This document shows positions 1 through 9,686 of a stretch of DNA of 64,000 nucleotides, piece by piece (the stretch's first letter is position 1; each line of letters begins with the position of its first letter). The position numbers and the translations under genes were made by a program. Source of the stretch: CAVUFH01 sp963740835 (lineage in GTDB: Bacteria; Actinomycetota; Acidimicrobiia; IMCC26256; PALSA-610). The notes below the pieces were generated by a model. The model saw only the letters and a list, made by a program, of their open reading frames with translations. It searched no databases and was not told the origin of the DNA. The stretch covers positions 310,001 to 374,000 of the forward strand of contig CAVUFH010000001.1 in assembly GCA_963740835.1 (NCBI GenBank), given 5' to 3'.

Positions 1-94
1 TGTCGAGATCGTCCCCGCCCGAGTCGACCAGGGCGCCGAGCAGCCGGCGGATCACAGTTGCTTCGTTGTACGCCGCGACAACGACACTGATCAT
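1..94 (-). CDS. Family 2 glycosyltransferase, N-terminus only (runs off the window)
   Basis: Reading the minus strand from the ATG at 94 gives MISVVVAAYNEATVIRRLL, the nucleotide-sugar-binding start of a GT-A fold family 2 glycosyltransferase (beta strand followed by AxYNE). Only about 31 residues are inside the window. The gene would add a sugar to a lipid-linked or surface glycan, in keeping with the neighbouring polymerase and chain-length genes. Its frame is continuous with the upstream sulfotransferase-like reading frame, with no stop between them, so either the two are fused or a small indel hides an ATGA-type overlap. Confidence 0.75.
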   Translation of the reverse strand, partial: MISVVVAAYNEATVIRRLLGALVDSGGDDLD

Positions 95-868
95 GACCGC
101 TGATCTGACGCGGCGGACAGCGCTCTCAGCAATCGAGTGATAGCCGTACCGGGCGGCGCGCTCGCCCAAGCCGTCGACGACGTCGATGGGATGCCATCGG
201 ATCGGCCGATCGCGATACTCCGGCATGCGGTTCGAGTGAGGAAGGGGCCTCAACGTCGCCTCAACGACCTCGAGCGCTGGCGCGGGCCGGTTCAATCGTT
301 CGAGGACGCCGTGAAGAAACGTTGCATCGAGCGACTCGAGGCGGCAGAAGAGGTGTGAGCGCCCAGCGCGCGCCAACTGCTCCTCCGGCAATTGATTCCA
401 ATCGTTCCAATAGCGATAGCAACGCAGAAGCTCGTCGGGTTCTTCGAAAATCGACGTGTGCGTCGCGACGACATATCGTTGCGCTCGCAGCTCCGTCAGC
501 CGGCGTCGAAGGCGGCTGGGATAGCGAAGGTCGGACGCGGTCCGCTTCGGGTTAACCAAGACAGTCCGCCACGGCCGGTCGCCGAAGAAGCCGATCCTGT
601 AGAACGACGAGATGACCTTCCACGGTTCTCGGACTTGGTGAATGATCAGCGTGTCGTCGGGAAGGTCCTCGACATACGGCGGCGCGAACCAAGATGCTTC
701 GGCCATCTGGTCGCCGAAGCCGACGAAACCGTGCGGCCGGATTCCGCGTTCGTGACCACACGGGTAGCCGAGCTGATTCAGCACTGCGGAGAGGTGCCCG
801 GTACCTGATCGACCGCACCCGGCGATGACGAGATGGGAACAGGGCCGCCCGCCCGCATCGTCTATCAC
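95..868 (-). CDS. Sulfotransferase-like protein
   Basis: The frame begins at a GTG (866-868) that overlaps the stop of the upstream glycosyltransferase as GTGA. It encodes about 258 residues starting MIDDAGGRPCSHLVIAGCGR. The segment VIAGCGRSGTGHL near residues 14-26 resembles the 5'-phosphosulfate-binding loop of sulfotransferases, and HQVREPWKVISSFYR near residues 75-90 resembles the 3'-phosphate-binding region (R..P...I.S.Y). It probably transfers sulfate, or is a related P-loop enzyme, onto a glycan. The open frame continues without a stop into the next glycosyltransferase. Family assignment rests on these two motifs and is inferred. Confidence 0.6.
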
Positions 869-1721
869 CAGTTACCGCGGCCCACAGCTCGCCGGGCGCG
901 GCGGCGAATCGCCGACCATCCTCTGCGCCAGCCTCGGTGACGCTTCAGGTCGAGCGGAGCGGCTTGGACGAGCAAGGCAGACCGTTCGAGTTGCTGTTCC
1001 CACTCCCCGAGCGTTCCCGCGCCGTTGCGACGGGCCGACAGCGGGCCGAAGCGCTGGAGGTCTGCATCGGAGCGTAACAACGTGTGCGGGGAGCGAGGAT
1101 CGTCCATGTGCTCTTCGTGAATGAGCGGGTAGTACCAGCCATTCACGTAGCCGGCGCGGGCCACGTCGATGCAGTACTGAGTGAATGTCTGCTTGGGCTT
1201 GAGCGGACCGATATCCGCGACGCAGCGCCGCTTCATGAGATAGCCGCTGCCCTGCACCCACAGGTTCTGCATGAGCGAGTGCCCACCGTCGAACTCCCGA
1301 ATCTTGGCGTCCGCGAGATCGGGTCGGAACCTTCATCGCGAATACGCGAAGCGGCGATGACTCCGAAGGATGGATTCGCGGCATGTGCGTCGGCGAGCGT
1401 GCGCGCCCAGCCCTGCGGTAGCAAGCAGTCGTCGTCGACCTTCGAGACGAACCCGCCCGCGGCATTCGCCCACAACCAGTTCGTCGGGTCGCGCAGGCCC
1501 ATGTTCTTCGTGCTGTGGTGGAACTCCGCCACGCGAGGATGATCGAGCACCTGCCGGACAATCTTCAGTGTCGCGGCGTCATCACCGTTGTGCCAGAGCC
1601 AGACACGCGTGCGTTCGTCACACTCCTCCAAGAGTTGCGGCAATGACAGGGCGACGTAGTCAGGCCTGTTGTACGTGATCATCAGGACATCGATGAAGTC
1701 ATCGACGCCGGCGCCGGTCAT
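865..1721 (-). CDS. GT-A glycosyltransferase (frameshifted)
   Basis: The N-terminal half (1721 down to about 1320) reads IDVLMITYNRPDYVALSLPQ, then WLWHNGDD and SKVDDDCLLP, which are the first strand and the DxD-type metal site of a GT-A glycosyltransferase. The C-terminal half continues in another frame (KIREFDGGHSLMQNLWVQGS, then WYYPLIHEEHMDDPRSP) to the stop at 865. One missing base near 1318-1330 (the CCC before GATCTC) separates the halves. The start ATG overlaps the stop of the upstream polymerase as ATGA, and the end overlaps the next gene as GTGA, so the three genes are translationally coupled. The acceptor is unknown. Confidence 0.72.
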
Positions 1722-3145
1722 GCGAGCACCGCTCGAGGCGATGCGGGCCGCATGATCTGCGACCCTGCCTGGGGCGACAACTCGCGCGCCTTAGGCGGCG
1801 GATGGAATTGCCAAAGCGCGCCTGCGGCACCGAACACGAGAAACAACGTGCCCGTGAAAATTGGGAACGCGAGCGAGTCGAACGTGAATGAGGTTGCAAA
1901 ACCTGCCGCGACCGAGGCGGCGAGGGCGGCACCCAGGTGCCGGTCTTCCTCGGAACGAGCTGCAGATTCGCGACAACTCGCGCAATTCTCCAGGCCGTGA
2001 AGAACAGGAGCACGAGCGCGATGACGCCGACGACGCCGGTTGCGACCAGCGCACCCAAGAACTGATTGTCGAGCAGGATGTAACGGCCGGGGAGAAACGT
2101 TCCGGGTCCGCGTCCGAACCATGGCCGCTCGCCGACGTACTGGAACACGACGGTGTAGTCATTGGTCCGGCCCTTGACACTCGGGTCGGAGCTGGCATGC
2201 AGGAACAGCGATCGCAGCGTGCCGAGCAGACCGGGCACGACCGCTCGGAACGCGAAGACGAAGATGGTGCCGAGCACGAGCGCGTTGAAGCGGAGTCGGG
2301 GCGTCCACGACCACACCAAGCAGAGAAAGCCGACGAACAAGGCAATGACCGCCGACCGTGAAATCGAGAAGAACGCGCCCGAGACGATGAGACCGACCAT
2401 CCCCCAACGAACAATGCGCTGTTGCTTATTCACGGCGAAGAGCGCGTAGTGCAACGCTATAGGAAGCAGCATCCCGAGCACGACACCGAACTCGATCGGG
2501 TGAAGGCGCGGTGCTAGCAACGCGCCGATAGCCTTCGTCGCCTCTCTCGCCGATATCGGCGATGTTCTGATTCAGCACGAGCCCGGGCACTCGGATTTGT
2601 TGCGCGATGTTATAACCGAAGAAGAACTGGATGACTCCGGCGAGCGCAAACACGCTACCGATCGCCGTCAACCGTTTGAGCAGTACGTCGAGGCACGCAC
2701 GCGTTCGGCAGCCGTCCATCGCGACCAACGCAATACCTGTCGCGCCCGTCAACGTAAGCAAGGTCCGATCCGCGCCGCTCGCCTCGGAAGGAGGAAGTCC
2801 ACGACCGATCCCGAACGTGTATGAGACCAACAAGACGACTAGATACGCAAACAGCATCTTGCGAAGTGGATGGCTGTTCGTCGGCATACCTGTGGGGTCG
2901 CCGATCCGGCTGAGCATCCACCAGCCGAACAACGCAAGGCCGAAAAGGGCCGCGGGCCGGCCGATCGCTCCCAGCGGTCCGAGGACGAGCCTGGCCGGAA
3001 GGATATAGAGCAACAACAGGAGATATGTCAGCAGCGTGACACCGTCAGCCGCCCCGGGTGAAAGCTCCTCGTACCTCTGCACGGTCCTGCTGTCGGATCC
3101 GTTCGACGAAGGCGCGCTTTTCCCGTTGGTTCGCCAGAGCTTCAT
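1718..3145 (-). CDS. Wzy/O-antigen ligase-like polysaccharide polymerase (frameshifted)
   Basis: This is a polytopic membrane protein of about 470 residues spread over three frames. The first piece (3145 to about 2520) has five to six hydrophobic segments, for example LLTYLLLLLYILPARLVLG and GIALVAMDGC. The second (about 2520 to 1930) contains HPIEFGVVLGMLLPIALHY, SISRSAVIALF and the loop PWFGRGPGTFLPGRY, typical of the Wzy_C/O-antigen ligase family. The last piece (about 1930 to 1718) adds two more membrane spans. Frameshifts lie near 2515 and 1930. It would polymerise or ligate lipid-linked repeat units on the outer face of the membrane and works with the Wzz-like gene just upstream. Confidence 0.72.
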
Positions 3146-3154
3146 TTGCTGCGC

Positions 3155-4031
3155 TCAGCGCCGGCCGTCCTCGACGCCGGTCGTCGTCGTCGAGTTCTCG
3201 GTGAAGGTCGGGGGTGCGCCGCCAACGCGTGCCGCGGGCTCCGGCGCGGGGGCTCCATCGGTGGTAGGAGTAAAGATCGGGAACCCTCCGGCTGCCGTCG
3301 TGTTCTGTTGAACAGCACGCTGGCGCTTCCGGCGAGCCAGGAGCCCGTCCAGAGCGAAAGCCGCACCGAGCACGACGATGACGCCGAGCACCCCGATGAG
3401 GATACGCAGCCGGTTCCGGCCGCTCAGATTCTCTTGGCCGCTGTCCGACATGCGAAGGATGTCGACGGTGACTCGGCCTTGCGGCTGTACGCCCACCGAA
3501 TCCTCACGCTTCTGGAGCTGCTCCTTGATGAGATCCGTCAGACGGCGAACCGTTTTGACAGCGACGTCGGGATTACGTGCTACAACGGCCAGGCTCATGA
3601 TCGGTGACCCGCGCTGCACTCCCAGCACGTAGTCGGTAGAGAGTCCTTCGCTGACGAGGCGTCGATTGGTCTCGGCGCTGGACACGGCGAACTGCAGCGC
3701 ATTCGCTGTCACGCCGAGACCCGAAGTGATGAAGGGGTTGTCGGTCTTCTGCTCGGCCTCGAGCTCGGCGATCCGCGCTGCGACTCCTCGGCAGTGAGGT
3801 TCTGCACCTCGTCAGGCGTGAGACCAGGCACGCTCGTTGACGTGCTTCCGTCCGTGCCGGTCGCAGCAGTACCCCCAGCCGCGCGGGTAACAAGATCACG
3901 TCGGCCGAAGCGTGGTAGTCGGGCTCGATGCCGCTCCCAGCGGCGAAGGCGATCCCGACCGTCACGATGAGTAGCGGTAAAACCACATACCATCGGCGGC
4001 GCACTACCTGGAGTGACTGCCAGAGGTCCAA
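3155..4031 (-). CDS. Wzz-like chain-length determinant / polysaccharide copolymerase (frameshifted)
   Basis: The protein starts MDLWQSLQVVRRRWYVVLPL with a first membrane helix (about residues 15-32) and the extracytoplasmic segment EPDYHASADVILLPA typical of Wzz/YveK proteins. The middle (VPGLTPDEVQNLTAEE) is in a second frame. The last part (QFAVSSAETNRRLV through RLRILIGVLGVIVVLGAAFALD) ends in the second membrane helix and a short Thr/Pro-rich cytoplasmic tail. Frameshifts are near 3890 and 3740. There is no tyrosine-kinase domain. It sets glycan chain length together with the downstream Wzy-like protein, whose start is about 10 bp past its stop. Confidence 0.7.
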
Positions 4032-4239
4032 GGGAAATCCGTTTCTCCGCGTGCCCGAACGTGGCCAATCCGGTCACCCTTGCTCAACTGAGCGTGGCCG
4101 CCCGACCTTGGGGATACTAGGCAATGATAACTGTTCACGGCACGCCGCCAACCTCGGCGGGTCCGTTTTTCACGGCTCTTCCACATCTTCGTGTCGCCGC
4201 GCGACCCGCACGTGAAAACCTTCGAGGGTTCGCTCGCTG
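4032..4239. promoter_or_regulatory. Divergent intergenic region between the Wzz-like and GT4 genes
   Basis: This 208-bp gap separates the minus-strand Wzz-Wzy-GT operon from the plus-strand GT4-pyruvyl transferase genes, so it should hold both promoters. It contains an AT-richer patch around 4115-4140 (GATACTAGGCAATGATAAC) in which minus-strand TAGTAT could be a -10 element. No -35 with the right spacing stands out. A GAGGG at 4224-4228 may serve as the ribosome-binding site for the ATG at 4240. Confidence 0.4.
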
Positions 4240-5419
4240 ATGGTCGACAGCGAGGTTCCTCGAATCTTGGGCGCGACGTGGGGCGATCCGGCTTCACGGC
4301 GCACATACAGCGGCGTTCCCTGGCACTTGTTCCGCGAGATCGAGCGCCGGAACCAGCTTGCCGAACGGGTCGACGCTCGTTTCGCACGTCCCACCGATGT
4401 CCTCCACGGCGCGATCGACTGGCGACGATCCGTCGCGGCGCGACGCCCCCAACGCCGAGCGCTCTGGCGCTACATGCCGGAAACGATAGAGCGCTTGAGC
4501 ACACGCTTTCAGGCGCGCCAACGTGAACTCACGGGGCACGACGTCGTTGTCCAATTCGGTGTCGCCGGAGTGCCGTCACGCGACACGCCGCTCGTTGCGC
4601 ATGTTGAGATCTCGATCGAGACCGCCTTGTCGTCTGATCTGTTCGCATCTACGTACCGCCTCGACGGCGCCTCGGAACACTCAACCGCGCGCGCCATCGA
4701 AGGCGAGCGAATGTTTCTGGCCGCGTGTTCGGTTGTCTGGACGAACTCGCAGTGGACGGCCGCGGGTCTCGTCCGACAAGGCGTTCGCCGAAAGCCGGAT
4801 TCGGATCTGTCCTCCTGGATGCGGTCTCTCCGACCCTGGAGTGGTCGAGCGGGACTGGTCGCAACCTCGAATCCTGTTCGTCGGAAAAGAGTGGGAGAGC
4901 AAGGGTGGCGCGTTACTGCTCGAAGGGTTCCGACGGCTTCGCGTGCAATCGCCGGACGCACGCCTCACGGTCATCGGGTGCACGCCGAATATTGACGAGC
5001 AAGGCGTCGAGGTCGTCGGCTTCCTCGACAAGGGCGACGCTGCGGAGTCGGCGCGCTTCGACGCGGCGTTCCGTGAGGCGACGATCTTCTGCATGCCGTC
5101 TTATTGGGAAAGCATCGGGATCGTCTACATGGAAGCCGCGCTCTACGGCTTGCCAATCGTGATGCTCGCCGGCCAGGGCCGCGAGGAGACCTTTCCGCCT
5201 TCGATGGCCGTCGCATTAGAACGGGCGGACGCGCAGGAGCTCTCGCAGGTTCTGCACCAACTCGCCCATGATGTGCCCAGGATGCAAACGATGGGTTCGA
5301 CCGGCCGCAGCCACGTCCTCGAGAAACACACCTGGACTGCCGTCGCCGACCGTGTGGTTGAGTTCGCGTCGGAAGCACTGAACGATAGACACGGCGAGCA
5401 GGGCTCAGGGAAGAGGTGA
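4240..5419 (+). CDS. GT4 family glycosyltransferase (frameshifted)
   Basis: The N-terminal half (RILGATWGDPASRRTYSGVP, then HVEISIETALSSDLFASTYR, WTNSQWTAAGLVRQGV) is the acceptor domain of a GT-B enzyme. The C-terminal half in a second frame has ILFVGKEWESKGGALLLEGF, LTVIGCTP and SYWESIGIVYMEAALYGLPI, the GT4 donor-site E-x7-E motif. Frameshifting falls within about 4790-4860. It ends two bases before the GTG of the pyruvyl transferase gene and is presumably cotranscribed with it. It is a cytoplasmic retaining glycosyltransferase of unknown sugar specificity. Confidence 0.75.
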
Positions 5420-5420
5420 C

Positions 5421-6818
5421 GTGACACGTTCAAGCGAACCCGACGCGATTGCGCATCGAGCAACGCTCGATGCAGCGCCGAAATCGGAGGGTCGGCAGCG
5501 CCGTTTCGTCGTGGCCGGAGCGCCTCCCGACAACTCGAATCTCGGCGTCGCCGCGCTCATGCATGCTGTCGTAGCAGCTGCCGTTCGGCACTCGCCCGGC
5601 TGCTGCCTCACGGTGCTCGACAACGGGTTCGGGACAAGAGAAGCCTCTACGATCGTCTCGGGACAGCAGGTGTCGTACCTGCGGTGTGGTGTCAGGCACT
5701 CAAGACGGCTCCATCGTGCCGAAAGCCTGTGGAACATCCGAATGTCGAGCCGCCTGGGTGGACTGCGCAACCCAGCCGCGCGCGCGCTTCGCGGCGCGGA
5801 CGCAGTGCTCGACGCCAGCGGGGGCGACAGCTTCACCGATTTATACGGGCAGAAGCGGTTTCAGACCGTCGCGCAGGTCAAGCGCGCGGCGCTGGAGAGT
5901 GGCAGCCGGCTAGTCCTGCTTCCGCAGACCTACGGACCGTTTAACACTCGGGCGAACGCCCTGGAGGCGGGGAAGCTCATCCGAAGGGCGCACCTCGCGT
6001 ACTCCCGTGACGTGGAGAGCCTCGAAGTGGTGCGCCAAATCCTCGGACCTGACTTCGATGCAGAACGTCACCGGGCGGGTGTGGACATGGCCTTCGCACT
6101 CGAGCGCCAGGAACCATCGAACGAGGTCCGTGACTGGTTCGAGTCATGGTCGACTGTTGATCCGGCGGAGCCCGTCGTGGGCCTGAACGTCAGCGGACTC
6201 TTGTTCAACGAACCGAAATGGTTCGGCCAGTACGGCTTACGCGCCGACTATCGAGCAACGGTCGAACAGGTTGTGCGCGACCTCGTCGCCGAGGGCACAC
6301 GCGTCCTTCTGATGTGCCACGTGCTGAGTCCAATCGATAAACCCGAGTCCGACCTGCGCGCAAGCACGACGCTCCTTCACGCAATGCCGGCTTCGCTCCG
6401 AGAGCGTGTCGCCATTGCACCTCGCTTGCCGAACGTCTGCGAAACGAAGTGGCTGATCTCACAACTCGACTGGTTCTGCGGGACGCGCATGCACGCGACG
6501 ATTGCTGCGCTCTCCAGCAACGTCCCTGCCAGCGCGATCGCATACAGCCGTAAAACCGCGGGAGTTTTTGAGACGTGCGGGCAGGGCCACCGCGTCATTG
6601 ATGCGCGTGAGCTCCAAACCGACGAAGTCGTCGCACGTGTCATCGCGTGCTGGCATGAACGAGCACACACACGAAGAGAGTTGATACTCGACATGCCACG
6701 TGTCATCGCGCAAGCCCGACAGCAGATGGACGACATCTTCTCGAGTCTCCCGATACCGCGTAAAGTCGCACCAAGCACCGACGCGTCCCCTTTTGCACGA
6801 AGAGAACCCTTTCGGTAG
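5421..6818 (+). CDS. Polysaccharide pyruvyl transferase family protein
   Basis: This intact 465-residue protein starts at GTG 5421, just after the previous stop. VVAGAPPDNSNLGVAAL near residue 30, ADAVLDASGGDSFTDLYG, RLVLLPQTYGPF, the AYSRDVESLE segment and the C-terminal LISQLDWFCGTRMHATIAA are hallmarks of the WcaK/AmsJ/CsaB polysaccharide pyruvyl transferase family. These are GT-B-like enzymes that transfer pyruvate from PEP to glycan sugars as a ketal. It follows a GT4 in the same operon and probably decorates the same glycan, giving it acidic groups. Confidence 0.82.
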   Translation: MTRSSEPDAIAHRATLDAAPKSEGRQRRFVVAGAPPDNSNLGVAALMHAVVAAAVRHSPGCCLTVLDNGFGTREASTIVSGQQVSYLRCGVRHSRRLHRAESLWNIRMSSRLGGLRNPAARALRGADAVLDASGGDSFTDLYGQKRFQTVAQVKRAALESGSRLVLLPQTYGPFNTRANALEAGKLIRRAHLAYSRDVESLEVVRQILGPDFDAERHRAGVDMAFALERQEPSNEVRDWFESWSTVDPAEPVVGLNVSGLLFNEPKWFGQYGLRADYRATVEQVVRDLVAEGTRVLLMCHVLSPIDKPESDLRASTTLLHAMPASLRERVAIAPRLPNVCETKWLISQLDWFCGTRMHATIAALSSNVPASAIAYSRKTAGVFETCGQGHRVIDARELQTDEVVARVIACWHERAHTRRELILDMPRVIAQARQQMDDIFSSLPIPRKVAPSTDASPFARREPFR

Positions 6819-7196
6819 CGGCACCTGCGAAGAGACGCGTCACAGATTATTCACAGCACGTCCTCGATCCGTGCTGTTCACCTGGTGCTATCCCTTCGGT
6901 TCCACCGTCGCGGACACGTATCGGCTACAACTGCTACGCCAACGCGTCGCGCATGAGCCTGTGCTGGTCGATTCTTCCAGTGCCGTGAGTGTGGCAATCC
7001 CCCCCCCCCGTGAGTTCGTTGAGAAATCTCGCGGATCGGCTCAAGCGATGCAGCGAAAAGATCGATGAGCTTCTTGTAAGGGCAACACTCCGGGCGGCCA
7101 ACCGAACGAATTCTCGAGCTCCTGAGGGGAACGATGTCCGCCCACACACTCTTCCGCGGAGAAACGGCCTAGTACAAGCCCGCGGTCACGCTCGTC
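6819..7196 (+). other. Unassigned stretch with a run of 11 C; possible small frameshifted ORF
   Basis: I see no recognisable gene here. One open frame encodes RSVLFTWCYPFGSTVADTYR up to VAIPPP at an 11-base C homopolymer (6999-7009). Directly after it, a different frame encodes SSLRNLADRLKRCSEKIDEL, which looks like an amphipathic C-terminal helix. A single unknown gene broken at the C-run is therefore possible. An in-frame ATG at about 7133 precedes the beta-helix gene but meets TAG before its GTG start. Confidence 0.35.
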
Positions 7197-8525
7197 GTGC
7201 TCACGCTTATTGCGACGGCGTCCTCGCTTGACAGGAACTCTTCGTCGGCCGATGCCACGACAGGCGTCGGTGTGCCGCAAGGAGTCAGCCTGACGCCATC
7301 GAAGCCGGTCAAGGTGACCACCGCGGGGGCCGTCGTCGACGGTCGTGCGGTTGACGGCTCCATCACGGTGCTCGCGAACAACGTGACGATCAAGCGCACG
7401 CGAGTCGTGAATGACGGCTACTACGCCATCCGGATCGCGGCCGGCGTCACGGGCACGATCATCGAAGACGTCGACATCGTCTGCGCCTATTCGAAGGGGA
7501 ACGGCGTCGGCTTCGCGGGCTACACGGCTCGCCGCGTGAGAGTGACAAGCTGCAAGAACGCCTTCCTCGGATCGTCCACGGTCGGGGTCCGCGTCGAGGC
7601 GAGCATGTGGAACGACATCCCCATGGGCTCGCAGTCGACAACCTCTTCGACTCCGACCACCAACAAGCCGACGACGACATCGACCATCAACAAGCCGACG
7701 ACACCAACCACAGCCAAGCCACCTGTCAGCCCTCCGGTCGGCGTTCCGACCGCGTTCCCGAGCGACGCCACAACGGGCTACAAGAGTTGCGGTCTGTCCG
7801 CGAGCCAGCTGAAGCCGATGTCCGGAAACGTCGAACTGCGTTCCGGCCAGGTGCTCGAGAACTTCGACCTCGCGGGCGCGATCTCGGTCACGGGCTCGAA
7901 TGTCACAATCCGATGCGGCCGCATTCGGAGCAGCGGCGCCTACGCCGTGAGCGCAACGCGCAGCGGTTCCGAGAGCTTCCTCGTGGATCGAGTCGAGATG
8001 ATCGGGCTCGGGGTCGAGGGCCAGAACAACGCCAGCACGTCGGTTGCGCCGTACGGGATTTACACGCTCAGCAAGGTGAATGTGCACGGCTTCCGAGACG
8101 GCGTCAAACTCGGCTCGAACCAGACGGTCGAGGATTCATGGGTGCACGATCTGTGGAGAACGGCGGGCTCGCACAACGACGGCATGCAGTCCGTCGGCGG
8201 CCGGAACGTCAAGATCCTTCGCAACAACATTGAAGGCCCGTGGGTGCAGTCGACCTCCGCCCTCATCCTCGGTACAGGCGGCGGCGGAGTCCTCGAGGAC
8301 TACGTGATCGAGGGCAATCGACTCTCTGGCGGCACCTACACCGTCTACATCGGCGGACCAGACGGGGACGCCGCGCCCCAGCGGATCAAGGTTCGCAACA
8401 ACGTCTTCGTCAACGGTTCATTCGTATACGGTCCGCTGTCCACTCGTCTCGGCTGGCCGGCTACCGATTCCGGGCACGAATGGTCGGGCAACGTCTTCAG
8501 CGACGGTACTGCCTTTAACCGATAG
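7197..8525 (+). CDS. Secreted right-handed beta-helix protein with Thr/Pro linker
   Basis: The 442-residue product starts with a short hydrophobic segment (LTLIATASS). It then has a first beta-helix-like block (SITVLANNVTIKRTRVV, IIEDVDIVC), a Thr/Pro/Lys-rich linker at about residues 142-183, and a second block with ISVTGSNVTIRCGRIRSSGA, HNDGMQSVGGRNVKILRNNI and YVIEGNRLSGGTYTVYIGG. Such parallel beta-helix repeats occur in polysaccharide lyases, hydrolases and glycan-binding proteins. A TAG codon lies a few codons upstream of the GTG start, so the true N-terminus may be lost to an indel. The context suggests an extracellular protein acting on the local exopolysaccharide; no catalytic residues are assigned. 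Confidence 0.7.
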   Translation: MLTLIATASSLDRNSSSADATTGVGVPQGVSLTPSKPVKVTTAGAVVDGRAVDGSITVLANNVTIKRTRVVNDGYYAIRIAAGVTGTIIEDVDIVCAYSKGNGVGFAGYTARRVRVTSCKNAFLGSSTVGVRVEASMWNDIPMGSQSTTSSTPTTNKPTTTSTINKPTTPTTAKPPVSPPVGVPTAFPSDATTGYKSCGLSASQLKPMSGNVELRSGQVLENFDLAGAISVTGSNVTIRCGRIRSSGAYAVSATRSGSESFLVDRVEMIGLGVEGQNNASTSVAPYGIYTLSKVNVHGFRDGVKLGSNQTVEDSWVHDLWRTAGSHNDGMQSVGGRNVKILRNNIEGPWVQSTSALILGTGGGGVLEDYVIEGNRLSGGTYTVYIGGPDGDAAPQRIKVRNNVFVNGSFVYGPLSTRLGWPATDSGHEWSGNVFSDGTAFNR

Positions 8526-8611
8526 TGAACCTTCGTCCTCGCGGCACAAGGCGAGATCCTCTCCGGCGATCGCACTCTTCATTCTGGAGACTCCGCGATT
8601 CGTTGGGGCGG

Positions 8612-9059
8612 TCATGGTCGGCCGGGGCAGAGGAGGAGTCCTCGGGCGGCGAAGTTGTCGGCGTTGACGAAGCCGTAGGCCGTGCGTTTGAGTACGCCGA
8701 GCTTGTTGTTGGTGCCCTCGAGTCGTCCGTTGGAGACACGTCCGGCGTGGTGGAACGCGAAGATCTCCGGCGCGTGCGCTATGAGAGTGTCGACGACCTT
8801 GTAGAACTCCGGCAGCGTGTCTTGCTCATACAGGTCGGCGAACCGTTCCAGCGCGGCTTCGGCGTCGTCGATGTTCTCGGCGAGGTAGAGGCCGTGGAGT
8901 TCCTGCAGCATCGCCCACGCGCGTGCGAGCTCGGCGTGCGTGGCGAACAGTGCCTCGAGCCGCAGCCGTTGCCGCGTCGTCGAGCCGATCGGCGCGCCGC
9001 AACGCCAGGAAGCGGGCGCGGAACACTTCGGGATCGAACGCGGCTTCACATCTCCGCAC
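8612..9059 (-). pseudogene. ISL3-family transposase, C-terminal fragment (frameshifted)
   Basis: Minus-strand coding begins with CEAAFDPEVFRARFLALRRA in one frame. After a frameshift near 8970 it continues as LFATHAELARAWAMLQELHG through VSNGRLEGTNNKLGVLKRTA to a stop at 8612. The S-NGRLEG-NNK-K-LKR-AYGF segment is diagnostic of the DDE domain end of ISL3 transposases. The N-terminal half is missing and the fragment abuts the next IS remnant, so it is a dead relic. Confidence 0.8.
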
Positions 9060-9062
9060 AGT

Positions 9063-9190
9063 TCAGTTTGAGCTTCCCCCGTTACAGCGGACGGGTTGGT
9101 TGCGTTGATCATGCCGCGGTTGCGGTCTCGTAATCGATGGGGCTGAGCATTCCGCAGTAGCTGTGACGTCGGCGCGGGTTGTGAACGCCC
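9063..9190 (-). mobile_element. IS3-family remnant A: transposase C-terminus and element end
   Basis: On the minus strand, residues NPRRRHSYCGMLSPIDYE run to a stop at 9109-9111. This matches the last residues of IS3-group OrfB proteins (RRRHSALG-LSP-E/DYE). A terminus-like sequence (TTTGAGCTTCCCCCGTTAC) follows at about 9067-9086. The rest of the transposase is absent because the next IS3 element starts at about 9190. Confidence 0.6.
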
Positions 9191-9678
9191 GGGTTTTGAA
9201 GCGCCCCGGGTTTAGTAGAGGCTGGGTTCTCCCAACGGCGGTTGCTGCTGGGCGTTCATCTGACGGTAGTAAGCGGCTTCGAACTCGACGGGTGGGACGT
9301 GACCGATCTCGCCGTGGAGACGGATCTCGTTGAACCGCCACACCCAGTTCAAGGTCGCGAGTTCGAGGTCGTCGACCCGCGCCACGGTCCTTCGTGGCGG
9401 ACGCATTCGGTCTTGTAGAGGCCGATGACGCTCTCAGCGAGCGCGTTGTCGAAGCTGTCGCCGACCGTCCCGATGGAGGCGACCGCACCGACGTCGGTGA
9501 GCCGGTCCGAGTAGCGGATCGCGGTGTATTGACTGCCGGCATCGCTGTGATGGACCAGACCGTCAACGAGTTCATCGGCTTGTCGGCGGGTCCACAACGC
9601 CATCTCGAGCGCGTCGAGAGGCAGGTCGGTCGGCATCGTGGCTTTGGTCCGCCACCCGACGATGCGACGCGAGCAGAC

Positions 9679-9686
9679 GTCGGACA
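9679..9686 (+). repeat. Target-site duplication, left copy (GTCGGACA)
   Basis: The octamer GTCGGACA sits directly before the first base of the IS256-family element and is repeated exactly at 11086-11093, directly after its last base. Eight to nine bp is the normal IS256-family duplication length. Removing the element and one copy restores an open IS3 OrfB frame (SAFVSD joined to VCSRRIVGWR). Confidence 0.93.

Noticed and set aside
865..868. The short GTGA overlap as a programmed frameshift signal
   Set aside because: It is the ordinary stop-start overlap seen between many genes here, with no slippery heptamer or downstream structure.
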